Source: Schlegelella_A sp035493195 (lineage in GTDB: Bacteria > Pseudomonadota > Gammaproteobacteria > Burkholderiales > Burkholderiaceae_C). From it: 6,972 bases of DNA. Under the pieces are notes generated by a model. It was not told the origin of the DNA, searched no databases, and worked only from the letters and a program-made list of their open reading frames with translations. The stretch covers positions 1 through 6,972 of the forward strand of contig DATJIM010000330.1 in assembly GCA_035493195.1 (NCBI GenBank), given 5' to 3'. Below, in pieces: positions 5,661 to 6,972 of this stretch. Numbering within the stretch: the stretch's first letter is position 1; each line of letters begins with the position of its first letter. Position numbers and translations under genes: made by a program.

Positions 5661-6650
5661 TCGGCGCGCGAGCACCTCGCGGTTGAGCACGGTCGGCGGC
5701 GTGCGACCGGCCGCCGGGTCGAGCAGGCAGATCAGGTTCTCGGCGGCGAGGTTCGCCATCGCTCGCCGCGTCGGCAGGCTCGCGCTCGCGATGTGCGGCG
5801 TGAGGACGACGTTGGGCAGCGCGAGCAGCTCGGGATGGACATTCGGCTCGCCTTCGAAGACGTCGAGCCCGGCGGCGCCGGGACGTCCGGCGCGCAGCGC
5901 GGCGGCAAGGGCCGCGTCGTCGACGATCCCGCCGCGCGCGATGTTGACGATCGTCGCCGTCGGCTTCATGCGCGCCAGTTCGGCGGCGCCGACGAGGTGG
6001 TGCGACTCGGCGCTGTACGGCACGACGATCACGAGATGGTCGGAATCGGCGAGCAGTGTCTCGCGCGAGACGTAGCGTGCACCGAGCGCGCCGGCAACGT
6101 CGTCGGGAAGCGGCGAGCGGTTGTGATAGAGCACCGGCATGGCGAAGCCGTGGGCGCCGCGGCGCGCGATCGCCTGGCCGATCCGGCCCATGCCGAGGAT
6201 GCCCAGCGTGGCGCCGTGGACGTCGCTACCGGCGAAGAGGTCGACGCTCCACTTCGACCACTCGCCGCGGCGCAGGAACCGTTCGCTCTCGCCGACGCGC
6301 CGCGCCGCGGCCATCAGCAGCGCGAAGCCGAAGTCGGCGGTCGTCTCGGTGAGGACGCCGGGCGCGTTGCTGACCGCGACGCCCCGCGCGGTGCACGCAG
6401 CGACGTCGATGTTGTTGTAGCCGACCGCGAGGCTGCAGACGGCGCGCAGCTGCGGGCAGGCGTCGAGCAGTGCGGCGTCGACGGCTTGCGTCCCGGTGAC
6501 GAAGACGCCGGTCTTGCCCTGCAGGTGCGCGATCAGCTCGTCGCGCGTCCAGACGTCGTCGGCGTCGTTGGTCTCGACGTCGAAGTGCTCGCGCAGGCGC
6601 GCCACTGTCTCCGGAAAGACACGGCGGCAGATCAGGATCGAAGGTCGCAT
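5655..6650 (-). CDS. GhrB-like D-isomer-specific 2-hydroxyacid dehydrogenase
   Basis: A 331-residue cytoplasmic enzyme, full length for the glyoxylate/hydroxypyruvate reductase group. It should reduce 2-keto acids such as glyoxylate or hydroxypyruvate to D-2-hydroxy acids with NAD(P)H. The substrate-domain motif LAVGYNNIDV is at 74-83 and PGVLTETTADFGFALL at 97-112. The Rossmann motif GxGxxG is Gly153/155/158 in LGILGMGRIGQAIARR. Catalytic residues are Arg239 (VNIARGGIVDD), Glu268 (DVFEGEP) and His286 (LTPHIAS). After the second Rossmann strand, LYHNRSP (174-180) has Arg-Ser instead of an acidic residue, which favours NADPH. The pattern GTDVH/GSDVH, GFxMPxLY matches E. coli GhrB closely, but the true substrate cannot be fixed from sequence. 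The start is the ATG at 6650, with no clear Shine-Dalgarno. It follows the nitroreductase gene by 30 bp and precedes the asmA-like gene by 70 bp. Confidence 0.93.
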   Translation of the reverse strand: MRPSILICRRVFPETVARLREHFDVETNDADDVWTRDELIAHLQGKTGVFVTGTQAVDAALLDACPQLRAVCSLAVGYNNIDVAACTARGVAVSNAPGVLTETTADFGFALLMAAARRVGESERFLRRGEWSKWSVDLFAGSDVHGATLGILGMGRIGQAIARRGAHGFAMPVLYHNRSPLPDDVAGALGARYVSRETLLADSDHLVIVVPYSAESHHLVGAAELARMKPTATIVNIARGGIVDDAALAAALRAGRPGAAGLDVFEGEPNVHPELLALPNVVLTPHIASASLPTRRAMANLAAENLICLLDPAAGRTPPTVLNREVLARRL

Positions 6651-6680
6651 GGCTCGGTTCGGACGGTAGGGTTCGCGGCG

Positions 6681-6972
6681 TCAGTCGAGAAAGCGCGCGA
6701 AGCCGGTGACCGGCTCGCGCTCGGTGACGAGAGTGTTTTCGATCGCGCTCGTGTCGGCCCAGCCGAGCGACATGCCGCAGACGAGCTGCTCGCTCGCGGG
6801 CGCGCCGATCGCTTCGGTGACGATGCGATGGAACGGCGTGAACGCCGCCTGCGGGCAGGTGTCGAGGCCGTGCGCGCGCGCCGCGACCATGACGCCTTCG
6901 ATGAACATGCCGTAGTCGAGCCAGCTGCCCTGGCGCAGGATGCGGTCGATCGTGAACATCAGGCCGACGGGA
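6681..6972 (-). CDS. Nitroreductase family protein (C-terminal part)
   Basis: The last 97 codons of a gene entering from the right edge; the frame is open to position 6972 (preceding residues P-V-G-L). It shows the C-terminal signature of FMN-dependent nitroreductases: FTIDRILRQGSWLDYGMFIEG, then the strongly conserved AARAHGLDTCPQAA (about 31-44 from the fragment's PVGL start), LVCGMSLGWAD, and NTLVTEREPV near the end. These enzymes are flavoproteins, usually dimeric, that use NAD(P)H to reduce nitro compounds, quinones or related acceptors. The native substrate is not predictable. It ends 30 bp before the dehydrogenase gene on the same strand, which fits an operon. The N-terminal FMN-binding half is outside the window, so completeness cannot be judged. 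The first ATG inside the window (6959) is internal and not the start. Confidence 0.92.
   Translation of the reverse strand, partial: PVGLMFTIDRILRQGSWLDYGMFIEGVMVAARAHGLDTCPQAAFTPFHRIVTEAIGAPASEQLVCGMSLGWADTSAIENTLVTEREPVTGFARFLD

Noticed and set aside
3587..5686. A 699-codon open frame on the plus strand opposite the asmA-like gene.
   Set aside because: Its translation is Arg/Asp/Glu/Ala-rich with no domain, and it mirrors a clear AsmA-like gene. Long antisense frames are expected in GC-rich coding DNA.
1..6972. CRISPR array, tRNA/rRNA, insertion sequence, phage or defence module.
   Set aside because: No regular repeat-spacer pattern, no RNA gene-like sequence, no transposase or integrase motif and no terminal inverted repeats were seen. 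Composition looks uniform across the window.

Overview
The window is very GC-rich and densely coded, with strong G/C preference at third codon positions. The gene content (a split pqiA followed by pqiB, an AsmA-like protein, a GhrB-like dehydrogenase, and a small protein containing KVQGEGDYEA) points to a Gram-negative proteobacterium. The best guess is Betaproteobacteria, order Burkholderiales. This is inferred from resemblance, not from any marker gene. No rRNA, tRNA, CRISPR, transposase or phage gene was recognised.

Layout from left to right. (1) Positions 1-1983, minus strand: an envelope cassette read right to left. It starts with one or two small unrecognised ORFs (about 1983-1777 and 1780-1562). 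Then come two half-length PqiA membrane proteins (1454-855 and 858-223) and the N-terminus of the MCE-type protein PqiB, which runs off the left edge (239-1). Neighbouring frames overlap by 4 bp (pqiA1/pqiA2) and 17 bp (pqiA2/pqiB), which suggests translational coupling. (2) Positions 1984-2158: a non-coding spacer with two CCTACAG copies, probably holding divergent promoters. (3) Positions 2159-3263, plus strand: a transglutaminase-like cysteine protein followed 31 bp later by a small, highly charged 77-residue protein with an excellent Shine-Dalgarno. (4) Positions 3278-6972, minus strand: a second right-to-left group. It holds the C-terminal part of a nitroreductase (cut by the right edge), a GhrB-like 2-hydroxyacid dehydrogenase and a long AsmA-family protein.

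Functionally, the PqiA/PqiB set belongs to the PQI system, which links inner and outer membranes and is implicated in lipid movement. AsmA-family proteins are also inner-membrane-anchored periplasmic proteins connected with lipid transport and outer-membrane homeostasis. The window therefore carries two envelope-maintenance loci, separated by the transglutaminase pair. The nitroreductase and dehydrogenase are ordinary soluble NAD(P)H-dependent redox enzymes and may share a transcript with asmA.

Nothing here is clearly a new system. The points most worth a second look are the small ORFs that begin the pqi cassette, the serine where the transglutaminase fold normally has its catalytic histidine, the CCTACAG repeats, and a strong GC hairpin ahead of pqiA.
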